Assembly (NCBI GenBank): GCA_025331445.1
Contig: JAIWNE010000172.1
Span: 1-45,991, forward strand
Reading direction: 5' to 3'
Source: Blakeslea trispora
Lineage: Eukaryota; Mucoromycota; Mucoromycetes; Mucorales; Choanephoraceae
DNA length: 45,991 bases
This document shows, one piece after another, positions 22,613 through 32,767 of the stretch (the first letter of the stretch is position 1; each line of letters starts with the position of its first letter). Both the position numbers and the translations under genes were made by a program. The notes under the pieces were generated by a model, which was not told the DNA's origin, did no database searches, and was given only the letters and a program-made list of their open reading frames with translations.

Positions 22613-25600
22613 ATAAAGAACAGTTTGAATTTGACGACATCTGTGCTCACCAAACGATGTAGCCGACGACAAAGCGTTGGGTGGACCGTGAGTCTGGTTG
22701 TTTGTGGAATGGGTCGAAGGCAGAAGGAGCGATCAGGGTTAAGTTCGTATAGATGAGCAATTGTGAGTGAGCGAAGCCGTTTGGGCACCTCAGATAGAGT
22801 AGCGTCGGTAACCACCGCTGACACAGGTAAGGATAGACAGGTAGCTGCGGAGACAATGACAGAGTCAAAGGTCTGATGCAGGCGATCCAAAGCAAGAAAG
22901 AACAAAGAGAACACACTGTCGGGTACATTGAATTCTTTCGGGCGAAGGCCAGGGAACAGGAGAGGAAGGCGGTAGTCTGGACAAAGAGGAGTATACTGAA
23001 TAAAAAAATTCAAAACTCGCAATGTGACAATGGAGTGATATGTAGAGGAGTCAGGATCAACAGAGACAATGCGATTGGTAAGATTAACCTGAAAATCTGC
23101 CAGAAAGGGGGAGAGCCACCGAAGCTGAAGCGCGCCTTGTTGTTTTAGAGCGTCCAATAAGCCAAGACCCCTTTTGATCTCGGCGAACCCATAGAGAAGT
23201 AGCTAAGACGAGGGAAAATGCGGTAGGATACAAAAGAGGAGATTATGGAACGGACATTGCTGAATAAAGACATGGGAACAGAGACCACGCGAAGAACGTG
23301 CCAAAGCTTTGAGAGAATCAGGGAGTTTACAATAGTGACTCGACCTCGTATGGACAGTTGGCGACTCTTGTTAATATCACAGGCCTTTTGAATCTTTTCC
23401 AAGAAGGAAGACAAGAAAAAACCTCGCTGTGTATGATGAGTGAAAAGGGGATAACCTAAGTATATTACCGGGTTTCCAGAAGAGACATCATGCCACTGAG
23501 TTATTTGATGCCCTAGGAAAGTAGAGGAACAGTTATGTAAAAAGCGCTGTCGATTATCAGAGAGTGATAACGCTTGCGTTTTATGGTAGTTGACAAAAGC
23601 ATTGGATGCCTTGGAATATGTAGCCTGAAGACCAAGGAGGCCATCGAGTTCGGTGTGATCATTCAAAAAACATGCAAAATCATCCGCATAGGCCAATAGT
23701 CGGACAGGTTCGTTTTCGAGTGGTTGAGAAGACAAAAGAGGAGTAGGCAAGCAAAAGTCAGACAAGGAAGGATGTTGCAAAATTGAGCGCAGAAGTGGCT
23801 CAAAGGCTAGATTAAAGAGAACAGGGGACTAGGGATCACCCTGTCTCAGACCTCGCCGTTGCAAAACGTAAGGAGCATGAAAGCCATTGACATTGACTCA
23901 CATTTGGGTAGAGAAGAAAAGCGAAACGATGTTGGCAACCAGGAGAGCCGGAAAACCGAAGTATTTCAAAACTTGCCGCAAGTAGTGAGGGTGTACTCTG
24001 TCATAAGCTTTTTCTTGGTCTAAAAGAAGTGCAATAGCGTTGGAACCAGTTCGGCGGGCATGCTCCATGACCATCTTCATTAAAATACCATTATCAGCAA
24101 TAAATCTCCCTCGAACAAAGCCCAATTGGTAGGGATTGATTAATTCGTCTGTAACTAAAAGGAAACGGGAATTTAGGATGCGAGTGAATACCTTGGCATC
24201 AGTGTTTATCAAAGATATCGGTCGCCAGTTCTGGAGTAAGGAGAGATCACCTTTCTTCGGAAGAAGTGTGACAGAAGTCAGCAGCCAAGAAGGGGGGAAT
24301 TTCCCCAGAAGAAGGGCATCGTTAAAGACTGTTAATGCGATGTCCTGGCAGGACGGGTGGAGAACAATAAGCCTGAGTATGGCATAAGGTAAGCCATCCA
24401 GACCGGGAATACTATCCTTAGGGCATCGCGAGAATGCTTCCAGCAGTTCATCCAAAGTAATGGGTTCAAGCAACATAGCCGAATCAGATCTAGAGATATG
24501 AGCAGATGGAGGTATAGACCTCAGTAAATCCTCAACTGCATCAGGAGAGTAAAGCTTGTCATAAAAAACAAAGGCACTATCTAGCATCTCATCCTTAGAT
24601 GTACACAGATGTCTTAGAGTGGGATGTTGCAGGGGCGGTATGTTCGTCTTAGTGAGACGTGCTGTGGCAGTTCGCTTTAGATAACCAGCCGAGAGCTCAC
24701 CCTTTTCGCGCCAGCGAATACCAGCTTTCAGAGCAAGGGTGTCCACATGGTATTGCTGTAATGAGGAGAGCTGAGCATTGACTATTTGTAATTGAGGAGA
24801 AATCTCCGAACTCAAGCTGGGATTGCAGAGTATGTTAGATTCAAGCTTGGCTCGTTTGCGTTGAAGTAAAGACTCGGCCCTCGAAAGGGTAAACGCTTTA
24901 TGACGGGAGTAGGACCTGGCGGTTTTACTGGCTGTTTGTTTCAACTGCTCCCATTTCAGGATAGCTGACAAAGAAGGCGGAAAACTAGCGACAGTGCGGC
25001 TCAAATGAAAGTTCAACTTTCTCTGAAATTCATCATCCTTAGCAAGACGAGGATGGGCTTTCCAAAACCCGCGACCAATAGAAGTAGCAGAAGAGCCGCT
25101 TCGAGATGGCGATGCCATGTGCAATATAAAGGAGAGTAGTCGATGGTCAGTCCACGCTGGTTCTAAGCGATCAACGCGGTTGAACTGATAGCGAACGCAA
25201 GATAACATATCCTTTGTGATAAGACAATAATCAATGCACGAGGTGCCAATATGATTCTCAAAAGTAGGCGCAGCGCGATGACCTATCTGTGTGATAGCAT
25301 CGACAAAGAAACGGTCTAGATACTCAAGCCAATCCCGTGGCGCTTTACGAGGCGGGCCATTGAAGTGGTTGGAGTATGTGTAATTAAACTCGCCTAAAAC
25401 TACCTGCCGGTAGGGAGAAGGCGAGAAAAAGGTAAAAATATCAGGTAGATGTAGAAAAACTGATCGATTAGTACTGTTCGCAGAAAAGTAGACGACCGTA
25501 ATAGTAAAAGGAGAGAAGAAGTCAGAACGATGAGAGACTAAGGTATTAATGAGGCGACCACAGCGACTGACAACCGAATTCGAAAATTCAATATCAGGCG

Positions 25601-25892
25601 CAAAGCAGACTAAACCACAGTGAGCAGACCAAATGCTATCTTGAGCTTGAAATTGCCCATGGAGGACAGTTTGGAGAGCGGGATCGCCTGCATGGGTCTC
25701 TTGGAGAGCTAGTATTTGAAAGGATTTGGTTCGTAAATGGCGTATAAGAGAGGATCGGATGTGGGGGCTAGCTGTCTTAGCTAGGCTGCGACAGTTAAGC
25801 GTGCCCATTTTGAGAGAAAAGGAGGACGAAGATGAGTAAGACATCATAGGGTTAGGTGAAAGGAGTGGACTGGATAGAGGACTTAAATTCAT
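22537..25892 (-). pseudogene. Non-LTR retrotransposon ORF2: AP endonuclease and reverse transcriptase, damaged
   Basis: ATG at 25892, five bases after the upstream ORF's stop. Endonuclease: TLNCRSLAK, LALQETHAGD, SCIDYCLITKDM and WTDHRLLSF; the usual GDFN motif reads GEFN, so a metal-binding Asp is replaced. Reverse transcriptase: PGLDGLPYAILR, NWRPISLINTDAKV, QLGFVRGRF, LLLDQEKAYDRV (motif A), LRQGDP and the YADD active site in LLAYADDFACFL. Breaks: TGA at 23898-23900, TAG at 23829-23831 (between GDP and SP), and a one-base shift near 23175 before LGLLDALKQQGALQLRW. The tail after about STDVVKF runs into the GC-rich patch near 22600, so the 3' end looks cut off and no poly-A tail is visible. 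L1/Tad-like organisation; the clade is not determined. Confidence 0.87.
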
Positions 25893-25897
25893 AGATA

Positions 25898-26458
25898 TTA
25901 TATATGGTCTGATGAGACACTATTTGTGAAAACATTGCCTGTCTCAGTGGCATCAGGGGCGGGGGAATCATCATACATGTCAATATCAGAATCAGCCTTT
26001 CCAACTGTTGACAGGGAATCACTGAAATAATCCTTCTTATTTTTTGGGTTCATCAAACAGGCCCGATGAGTGGAGCGGGAATGACCACTCAATCCACAGT
26101 TCTTACATATGACCTCCGATTGGGATGACTGCGATGGTGGAAAGAGGGATGAGGGCTCAGGCGTCTGTGATCGCTCTCTGAGACGATCAGATTGTCGAAG
26201 ATTAGAAGAGGGTGTGGGAGCCCTATTCGTATCAGCAGAGGGAGGTGGTTGCGGAGCCTGGGCAGCTGAAAACCCTTCAATATTCGAAGGTGACGAGGAG
26301 ACTGGAGGAGCGAGTTGGGCCACAACATTGGGGGATGCGGGTACCGAAAGTACAGAGGGTGTGTCTGACTTAGGGGGAGCATCTGTCGATGGCTTTTCAA
26401 TTAAAGGTGTCTTGCGTTTTTTTCCTGTGCCTGAGTTTCTTCTAGGATATTGTTGCAT
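25898..26458 (-). CDS. Retrotransposon ORF1, C-terminal part with one zinc knuckle
   Basis: 186 codons from the ATG at 26458. A low-complexity Pro/Ser/Thr-rich stretch precedes one zinc-knuckle-like CKNCGLSGHSRSTHRAC and an acidic tail (DSDIDMYDDSP). Upstream the same frame stays open for some distance (including CSERGRCMQQYPRR), which suggests it was once joined to ORF1a and was separated by the 26460-26741 interruption. ORF1 proteins coat the element's RNA; that role is inferred. Confidence 0.6.
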   Translation of the reverse strand: MQQYPRRNSGTGKKRKTPLIEKPSTDAPPKSDTPSVLSVPASPNVVAQLAPPVSSSPSNIEGFSAAQAPQPPPSADTNRAPTPSSNLRQSDRLRERSQTPEPSSLFPPSQSSQSEVICKNCGLSGHSRSTHRACLMNPKNKKDYFSDSLSTVGKADSDIDMYDDSPAPDATETGNVFTNSVSSDHI

Positions 26459-26459
26459 A

Positions 26460-26740
26460 CAACGGCCTCTTTCAGAGCAATAAAATAAAGTAAAGATCAG
26501 ATTAGGCTTATTGTGACCAGTCTATTTCTATATATGGAATTCTCAGGCTGTTGCGTTCAAACGGTACAAACACTGGATACAATGTATCCAGGTTACAGGC
26601 AATGTATACATTGTGCTCAAGTTACTCAGTTATCATACTAGTATTTCACATAGTATAAATAGAGACAGAAAACATATATCTGAATAAAACATCTTTCTTT
26701 TGGTCTGATTAACTTTTATTGTTACAAATTAGTGAATATA
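26460..26740. other. 280-bp interruption between the two ORF1 pieces
   Basis: Not coding on the element strand. On the plus strand it has a TATA-like box (GTATAAATAGAG, about 26653) followed by CTGAATAAAAC. It also has two near-tandem palindromes: CTGGATAC/GTATCCAG (26573-26591) and perfect CAATGTATACATTG (26600-26613). Candidate small insertion such as a solo LTR, but no flanking duplication was found. Confidence 0.5.
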
Positions 26741-27670
26741 TCACAGACACAATCTAGAAATATGACCTACTTCGTGACAATTGAAGCTAGTAGTCGCTTT
26801 ACGTCTTGCAGAACATTCTGCCAAGGCGTGTTCAGAGCTATGGCAATAACGACAGAAAGGAGGCATGGCAGCCCAGGTGGCTCGAACCTGAATTCTGTCG
26901 AGAGTTGTACAAAGGCTAAGCTTAGAGATAATAGAGAAATCGATTGGCTGGTATGCCCAGCCAATGACGTGACTCAAAGAAGGTGGAGGAGAATTAGTAG
27001 TCTCAAAAGTAAAAAGCTCAAGAACGACGTATCCATTTCCTGTATATACCCCTGTAGAGTTTGTAACCAAACCACAGTCAACAACTCTACCATAAGCACT
27101 AAAATTCTGATGCATATCCGTACGAAGCTGATCTAAGCCACCTTGACGACGACCATATTGTGATGGAAGTCCTGAAAGAGAGATCTTTAAAATCTTGGCT
27201 GATGAGGGGAGTGAAGGGAAAGCCAGAAACTTGCCCTGAGTTTTCAGCGTAAAGCCTTCCTTAGTGAACTGAATATACTTAGTAGGAGAAACAACGATCT
27301 CGGCATATACACGAGAAAGATCTCGACGAAGAGTGCCGGAAACAGACCAGAGGTGCTCACTGCCATCGCAAACCTCATGAAGTTCCCTGACAAATACTTT
27401 AACGTCACTGATGGCCGTGATGTCGACGAGGAGAGAATTGGAGACCGTGCCTTTTAAGAAAGGTCTCACGATATGACAATAGACATCTCTTACAGGGCTG
27501 TCTGAGGGTTGTCCAGGCTCTTCAGATGGCTTGTTAGATGATGGGTCGTGTGTCATAGACGAAGTGCGTTGAATGCCTTCATTGACAACAGCAACCCAAG
27601 ACTTTTGGTTTGTTTGATATGGTATCGGAGTTTGAATGGTCCCCTTGTGATGAATAATGGAAGAAGCCAT
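26741..27670 (-). CDS. Retrotransposon ORF1, N-terminal part with zinc knuckles
   Basis: Read from the ATG at 27670 (MASSIIHHKGTIQTP); another in-frame ATG lies at 27700. Central part: LLVDITAISDVKVFVRELHE, then ILKISLSGLPSQYGRRQG and an RRM-like fold region (FSAYGRVVDCGLV, GNGYVVLELFTFET). It ends with two zinc knuckles, CRYCHSSEHALAEC and CHEVGHISRLC, and a stop right after the last Cys. That is the expected gag-like layout of fungal LINE ORF1. The frame is intact over about 310 residues, but the protein lacks the part now in ORF1b. Confidence 0.75.
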   Translation of the reverse strand: MASSIIHHKGTIQTPIPYQTNQKSWVAVVNEGIQRTSSMTHDPSSNKPSEEPGQPSDSPVRDVYCHIVRPFLKGTVSNSLLVDITAISDVKVFVRELHEVCDGSEHLWSVSGTLRRDLSRVYAEIVVSPTKYIQFTKEGFTLKTQGKFLAFPSLPSSAKILKISLSGLPSQYGRRQGGLDQLRTDMHQNFSAYGRVVDCGLVTNSTGVYTGNGYVVLELFTFETTNSPPPSLSHVIGWAYQPIDFSIISKLSLCTTLDRIQVRATWAAMPPFCRYCHSSEHALAECSARRKATTSFNCHEVGHISRLCL

Positions 27671-27700
27671 AATCGTAAAAAGTATAAATACAAGGCACAT

Positions 27701-28259
27701 ATTTGAAATAAACGCGGATCAGACTCCTATCTATCTTTTTGGCCGTTCTGGTTCTAATCGACTTTACTCGTCTTTAGACTTTATTATATTTTGTGCCTCT
27801 TATATTCGAAGAATATAAAAAACTACAACAAACGCTGGGACATCACGACGTAAATCTTTTTGCGTGGGAGAACCACACACCTGTTGAAAAGGTACGTCGC
27901 TTGGGGTCCTGACCCGGTAGTGATAGCACAAGATGCAATGTCCTTGTTCTAGACAAATTTTGCCAGCCGCGAATCAATCTACCAAAAAACCTACTTGTTC
28001 TAGTTCTTCAAAAACTACTTCAAGAACGACTTCCTCAGGCAACTCTGGTGGTTCCTTATTGGACTAGTGCGATTTAATTTCCCCTTCTACAACGCCTGTC
28101 AACATCACCACCATTTCTGCTCACACCGCCACATCCAGTGCCGCAGCCCGCTCACACTTCCACCTCTACAGGGCAACCGGAAACTATTTGTCTGGCAGCT
28201 TTTAGTTTAAGATTCAACGCTACTTCTCTTGTAACACAGACAACAAAGCACATACTATC
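27701..28259. other. Retrotransposon 5' flank and Ser/Thr/Pro-rich coding remnants
   Basis: 27701-27950 probably holds the LINE 5' UTR. At 27960-28200 there are short frames rich in Ser, Thr and Pro (SSKTTSRTTSSGNSGG, then a stop), perhaps a decayed low-complexity protein. No family is recognised. Confidence 0.35.
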
Positions 28260-28434
28260 TGATGTATCGTAAGCTAGATGCATCATTAAATCAGGACATT
28301 TACTTAAAACACAACCCTACTTTGTGTCACCAAACTCAATTAATATTGACAATCTCATTCTTCACTGAATAAAATCCTCTCTTGAATTTAGTTTAAATCT
28401 CTCGACTTAACAGATAATATTAAATTGGCTAGAA
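28260..28434 (+). repeat. Diverged dispersed repeat, copy B
   Basis: Same-orientation partner of 15228-15396. Shared features are the TGATGTATCG start, CCAAAC followed by AATATTGACA-type sequence, CTGAATAAAAtCCTCTCTT, and the end AGATAA. Old divergence, roughly 70-75% by eye. Confidence 0.6.
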
Positions 28435-28939
28435 ATATCACACAGACTCAACTTTTTGTAACTCGATTCGATTCAAACTCGACACGTACCCGACTGGTTG
28501 CAATGCCTAGCTATTATATAAAACAGCGGCGTCTAAATCTTCCTGTTTCGACTTTTTAAAACTCCGACAGGGCTATATGCGATGAGAGAGCAATATTTCT
28601 TGTACTCGAGAAGCAATTTTTAGGGCCATTTCATTGTTTTTTGAATAGGTGATGATGATTGTTGAGAGAATAAAAAAGGGATGATTAGCGCTTTTAAAAA
28701 AGTCTTGAAGAGAAAAAAAAAGTGGACGAGAGATTTGAAAGACCGATAATTTCGAATTTTTTTTTCAAGGGCCTTTCCCCGGTTTAATTTTTTTTCTTCT
28801 TATCTTTAGTAGACATCAGGTAAAATAGACGTGTACACGCACATAGGTATAGGTTATAGATCTTTCATGGTGGTTACTGCTGGTATATGCCGAAGAAGAT
28901 TTCGAAGAAGAAGAAGAAACCGTTTGGTTAGGTGACTAT
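28435..28939. other. Spacer, nothing recognised
   Basis: AT-rich with A and T runs. A GAA-rich patch near 28895-28920 could encode a short acidic/basic run, but no supported gene is visible. Confidence 0.35.
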
Positions 28940-29740
28940 CGCATATTCTTGACCATGTCTTTCTTTAAAAGCCGTTATACTAAGAGTCTCTCTCTCGTTC
29001 TGTAGTCCTCATCTCTTAAGCGATGTTGCTCATCTTCAACATCAGGTACTCAAGACTGACAAAAATGGTGATTCGGTGTGTTCCGCTTATGCTTTGGTCT
29101 ACCGGTCTGGTGCTTACAAGTGATACGGCGCGTTTTTTGTTGTTCAAAAGAAGTAGGTGACTATGCTACTTTACTTGACTTACGGATACTGACATAGCCT
29201 TATTTCTTTTATACAGCTATTCAAGACTCGGTATGCGCTCTACTGGCTCTCTAGATTACTATGATGCTCTGGTTTTTGATCGTATGGTCTTTTGGTTATA
29301 CTGCTTTTTGCTACTTTTTTTTTCCCTTCTTCTTTGTTAATTCTGGTTATCCTCATCTCTCGATCACCATGTTGCTCATCTTTGGAATCAGGCTCTCAAG
29401 CTCGACAAAACTGCTAGTCTTGGTAAGTAACCTTTATATTTTTGATTGTGTCTCTTCAAAAGCTGTTACATTAAGCACCTTTTCTTGTATCCTAGTTATC
29501 CTCATCTCTCGAACGCGATGTGGCTCATCTTCGAAATCAGGTTCTCCATGCCGACTAAAACGTTGCTCCGGTATTTTCCAGTTATGTTCTGGTTCTCTTG
29601 TCTTGGTGATTGCAGGTGATACATTGTATCTGCTGGCCTGAAAACCTAGGCGACTATATCATTTTTCTTGAAATAGCGATAGTAATTTTTCTTTTCAGCT
29701 TTTCAAGACTTGGTTTCTACTTTCTTGGCTCTCTAATCTT
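28940..29740 (+). repeat. Degenerate tandem duplication of an exon-intron-like module
   Basis: A unit starting near 28950 recurs about 490 bp later near 29440. Both contain, in order: a TTNAAAAGCnGTTA-type stretch; CCTCATCTCT; a block translating as DVAHLQHQVL (first) or DVAHLRNQVL (last); GTGATAC; a GTAGGTGACTAT or CTAGGCGACTAT segment; a T-rich run to CAG; and a TTCAAGACT start of the next block. A partial middle copy (29347-29430; HVAHLWNQAL) ends at GTAAGT. The repeated peptide is leucine-rich, coiled-coil-like. It looks like a decayed gene with repeated exons. Confidence 0.5.
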
Positions 29741-29798
29741 TTGGTCTTTGGTCTTTTGGTCTTTTGGTCTTTTGGTCTTCTGGTCTTCTGGTCTTTTA
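29737..29798 (+). repeat. Short tandem repeat, unit about 8 bp (TTTTGGTC)
   Basis: Seven or so near-perfect units of TCTTTTGG/TCTTCTGG in a row. It could have arisen by polymerase slippage. Confidence 0.9.
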
Positions 29799-29877
29799 AC
29801 CGTACCGCGTTGTGTTCACACCTCTTGTATACGGCTTAAAATAAGGATCAACACTATTTTCCGTCAACACCATAGTC

Positions 29878-30020
29878 GATCAGCTTATATAGAGGATCAG
29901 CTTATATATAGAGGATCAGCTTATATAGTGGATCAGCTTATATAGAGGATCGGCATACATAATGGATCAGCATACATAATGGATCAGCTTATATAGAGGA
30001 TCAGCATACATAATGGATCT
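29878..30020 (+). repeat. Minisatellite, unit about 17 bp (GGATCAGCTTATATAGA)
   Basis: Eight units in tandem, of two kinds: GGATCAGCTTATATAGA-type and GGATCAGCATACATAAT-type, interspersed. All keep GATC. Confidence 0.9.
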
Positions 30021-30045
30021 TGGAATATGCTGTGCGAGCTTACGC

Positions 30046-30208
30046 TACTAACCTCTTAATTTACTAACCTCCTATGCCTATGTGTGTGTGCGTGCAATGT
30101 CTACTAACCTGATGCCTACTAACCTCATGCCTACTAACTTTTTATGTACTAACCTCCTATGCCTTTGTGTGTGTGCATGCAATGTCTACTAACCTGATGT
30201 CTACTAAC
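30046..30208 (+). repeat. Array of eight perfect TACTAAC motifs
   Basis: TACTAAC starts at 30046, 30062, 30102, 30117, 30132, 30147, 30187 and 30202; seven copies continue as TACTAACCT. The set is embedded in an 85-bp duplication that also repeats CCTATGCCTNTGTGTGTGTG. Spacing is mostly 15-16 bp with two 40-bp steps. Confidence 0.95.
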
Positions 30209-30670
30209 CTCAATTATTTTTTCTCTTTCAAACCATCCAGTATTCCTTAAAACCTCGTTTCAAATTCCTTGCATCTGGAATCTCTTATAATTCTATTATT
30301 GTCGATATGAATTTCATGACAGATACCCCCATGAATACCACTATCATTTCCATCATCATCAATGTTGCCATCACTATCTTTCAATTTCTGCCGATCATGA
30401 TCCGAGCCAAGTACAATAAAGTGTTAGAATACGGGCTATAACACTCTTTCAATAAAGTCTCAAAGAAAAATAAATATAAGGCCAGTCACAATAATGACAG
30501 CAATAAAAGCAATAAAGTTATTGGAAACCATCGCAAGCATAAAACCGAATCAAATTAGTATCAGCAGTAGTAATAAGAATAAATTTTCAAGTTATGAAGA
30601 AGTTGGGAATTATAGTAAATTTACTAATAATAAAGAGGCCATGCATAACAATTAAATTATGGATGATGAT
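30209..30670. other. Low-complexity spacer
   Basis: CATCAT-type and AATAA-type simple sequence. No supported gene. Confidence 0.35.
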
Positions 30671-30814
30671 GGAAAACAATAAAAACATGAAAGTCAATGA
30701 AAACATGCATATTACTGGGTTTGTGAAGAACAATGAAATCATGAGTAGTAATAGATTTGTGGAAAACAATAAAAACATGAAAGTCAATGAAAACATGCAT
30801 ATTACTAGGTTTGA
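30671..30814 (+). repeat. 90-bp tandem duplication
   Basis: 30671-30724 and 30761-30814 are identical except for one base (ACTGGGTTTG versus ACTAGGTTTG). Both orientations happen to stay open, giving repeated peptides such as ENNKNMKVNENMHIT in an 83-codon frame. I treat those frames as a consequence of the repeat. Confidence 0.9.
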
Positions 30815-32759
30815 GTCAAATAGTGGCACAACAACACCGCGCTGAAATTGGAATATAGGATAGAGGTAATTTTTAGCTTTCAAAAATACCTCATTCCTTT
30901 TTTGGGAATGCCTAGAACTAGAGAACAAACTTTTCAAAGTTTTCAATTATACTCTATAATTGGCTATAAGCCGAGCAAAAGTGTCGTCTTGATATATTAT
31001 GAAGATGTTTAGACTGGATCACGTGATAGGAGTTAAGCTCTTGAGCCAATAAGATCACTGGAAAAGCTTGACGTAGACAACTGTGTTTTATATTGTAAGT
31101 CTAAGATTTTTTTATTTTATTTTATATTTCTTTTACAAATATGTTACCTGTGTTTTATATTGTAAGTCTAAGATAAAGAGCTTACAATATTCAACACCAC
31201 GGTATTTATACTTTTCTATTTAACTAAATATTGATACTGTTATAAATAAAGAAGGAAGCAATTATATACTCGAAGATGATTGAGTGTTGTGTCTTGACGA
31301 ATCGATTAAAAGTCTGACTTTTCTAAAAGGTAATAGCTTCATACTAATCAAGTTGAGTCGGGTCTTCTTTCTTTTCTTGTTCAACAATTGAGGTTTAAAC
31401 CTTCGCTTATTTGGATTGTATTTGTAAGGAAGGTTGTACTCTACTTCAATTGGTTGTTTATGCTTAGAATCGCTATTTTCTATGATAAAAATTATCGGGG
31501 CGCTTGGTGTAGTGGTATATTCCTCAACTGCGAAACGGTAGGTTTTTGTTCGACTCCCAGGGTAAACTATTCTAAATATTATTATGAACTAATTTCAAAT
31601 GCAATTCGAAAGCAATTTCGGTCCGGCATTTGGGTTAAAATGATCAATTTTAGTTTTTGAGCTTTTTTTTCCTCTTTTCGTATTTTCTTTTCGCAAACGA
31701 ATACCTTTAGTACAGATTTTAATCCAATCTCTTTGGATTCAGATCATGCAATGAACGAATAAACTATCTCTTTTCATGCTTAAGCTAAAACAGTAGCACT
31801 GAAAGTCCTGATACACTGTTACGCACAGGAATTTTCCTAGTACTCAATTATTTTCTGACTTCTTTTCGCTGCTTTGAATCCAACTCTGTATTTCCTATTT
31901 GGTATTTTACTCATTTGACAGCTCCTCTTGATCTCCTATTACACAACAACTTTATTTGAATCCTTCTCTAACTTTCTATATCATAATGAATAGAACTATT
32001 AGACATGTATTAATAATCCATACATGATGACTCATTAACTTGACTGTTTAAATTGTTAGTTTGCAAGTTCAACATGACTTCTTTTAGAATGGTATATAAA
32101 CTCTTTTATATTCTCTTATTAATAAACTCAACTATTATCTCTCTAATTTACTTTACGCTTGGTTGTAGTTTGACATATTCACTACCTAAATCCACTTATT
32201 GTTATTAGTTCCCTTGATACTTATTACCGATCATTGTATTCATTTATTACATCTCTTCTTTCTATATTGCTTTATTCTTTCTACTTTACTTATATCTCTA
32301 GTCGGACGACTTAAGACCTGGTGCTCATTACTTATCGCCTTACTGCCTGATTGCTCTGTTATATTGTTACGAGCAATAATTTAGCACTTCATAATTATAT
32401 GCTTTAGTATTATTCTACTTCTTTTACTTTATTATACTTCTCTCATCTTATTTTCTTTCATATTATCTATCATTATCTTATTCTAAATATACTTATTATA
32501 CTATTTTTATCTATCTTACCCCAATCTCATTTAAAACTCACATTTACATCTATCCATTCAACGAATCAAACTTATTATAACAATCTATCTCACTGAAAAC
32601 TTTTCAATCTTCCCCAACATTATTTGTATTTCACAATTATTATATTATTCAATTGGTTAACAACACCATCAGACTAGCAATGACTCATAAATTTACTTAA
32701 CTTAGATCCTTTTAGATAGGACTGTCATCAATAGGATGAACAGATATAAATATCAATTA
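30815..32759. other. AT-rich spacer left of the hAT element
   Basis: Apart from the tRNA-like relic at 31497, no gene is supported. Around 31087-31175 the phrase TGTGTTTTATATTGTAAGTC occurs twice, 65 bp apart. 31.9-32.6 kb is strongly pyrimidine-rich on the plus strand. Confidence 0.4.
31497..31568 (+). ncRNA. tRNA-like relic with Pol III A and B boxes
   Basis: TGGTGTAGTGG (31505-31515) fits the eukaryotic A box and GTTCGACTC (31548-31556) the B box, at normal tRNA spacing, with a CT-GCG-AA anticodon-like loop at 31528-31534. The acceptor, anticodon and T stems do not pair properly, so this is not a working tRNA. It could be a tRNA pseudogene or the head of a SINE. Confidence 0.45.
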
Positions 32760-32767
32760 GTTTTATT

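Larger units (their letters stand above)
22613..27700 (-). mobile_element. Non-LTR (LINE) retrotransposon, two ORF1-type frames plus ORF2
   Basis: Order 5' to 3' on the minus strand: ORF1a (27700-26741), a 280-bp interruption (26742-26460), ORF1b (26458-25898), ORF2 (25892 on). The ORF1b to ORF2 gap is only five bases, compatible with stop-and-restart translation. The 5' UTR probably extends beyond 27700, but no target duplication could be found. The 3' boundary is an abrupt junction with the candidate Helitron end. Confidence 0.8.

Noticed and set aside
29878..30208. CRISPR-like array of short repeats
   Set aside because: Units are contiguous or irregular minisatellites without unique spacers of constant length, and the genome is eukaryotic.
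30587..30946. 119-codon minus-strand hydrophobic frame resembling a membrane protein
   Set aside because: It is the antisense of an AAT/ATG-rich tandem duplication; the hydrophobicity comes from A-rich complement DNA.
31497..31568. A functional arginine tRNA
   Set aside because: Only the A and B boxes and a loop-like GCG fit; three stems do not pair and no terminator T-run follows closely.
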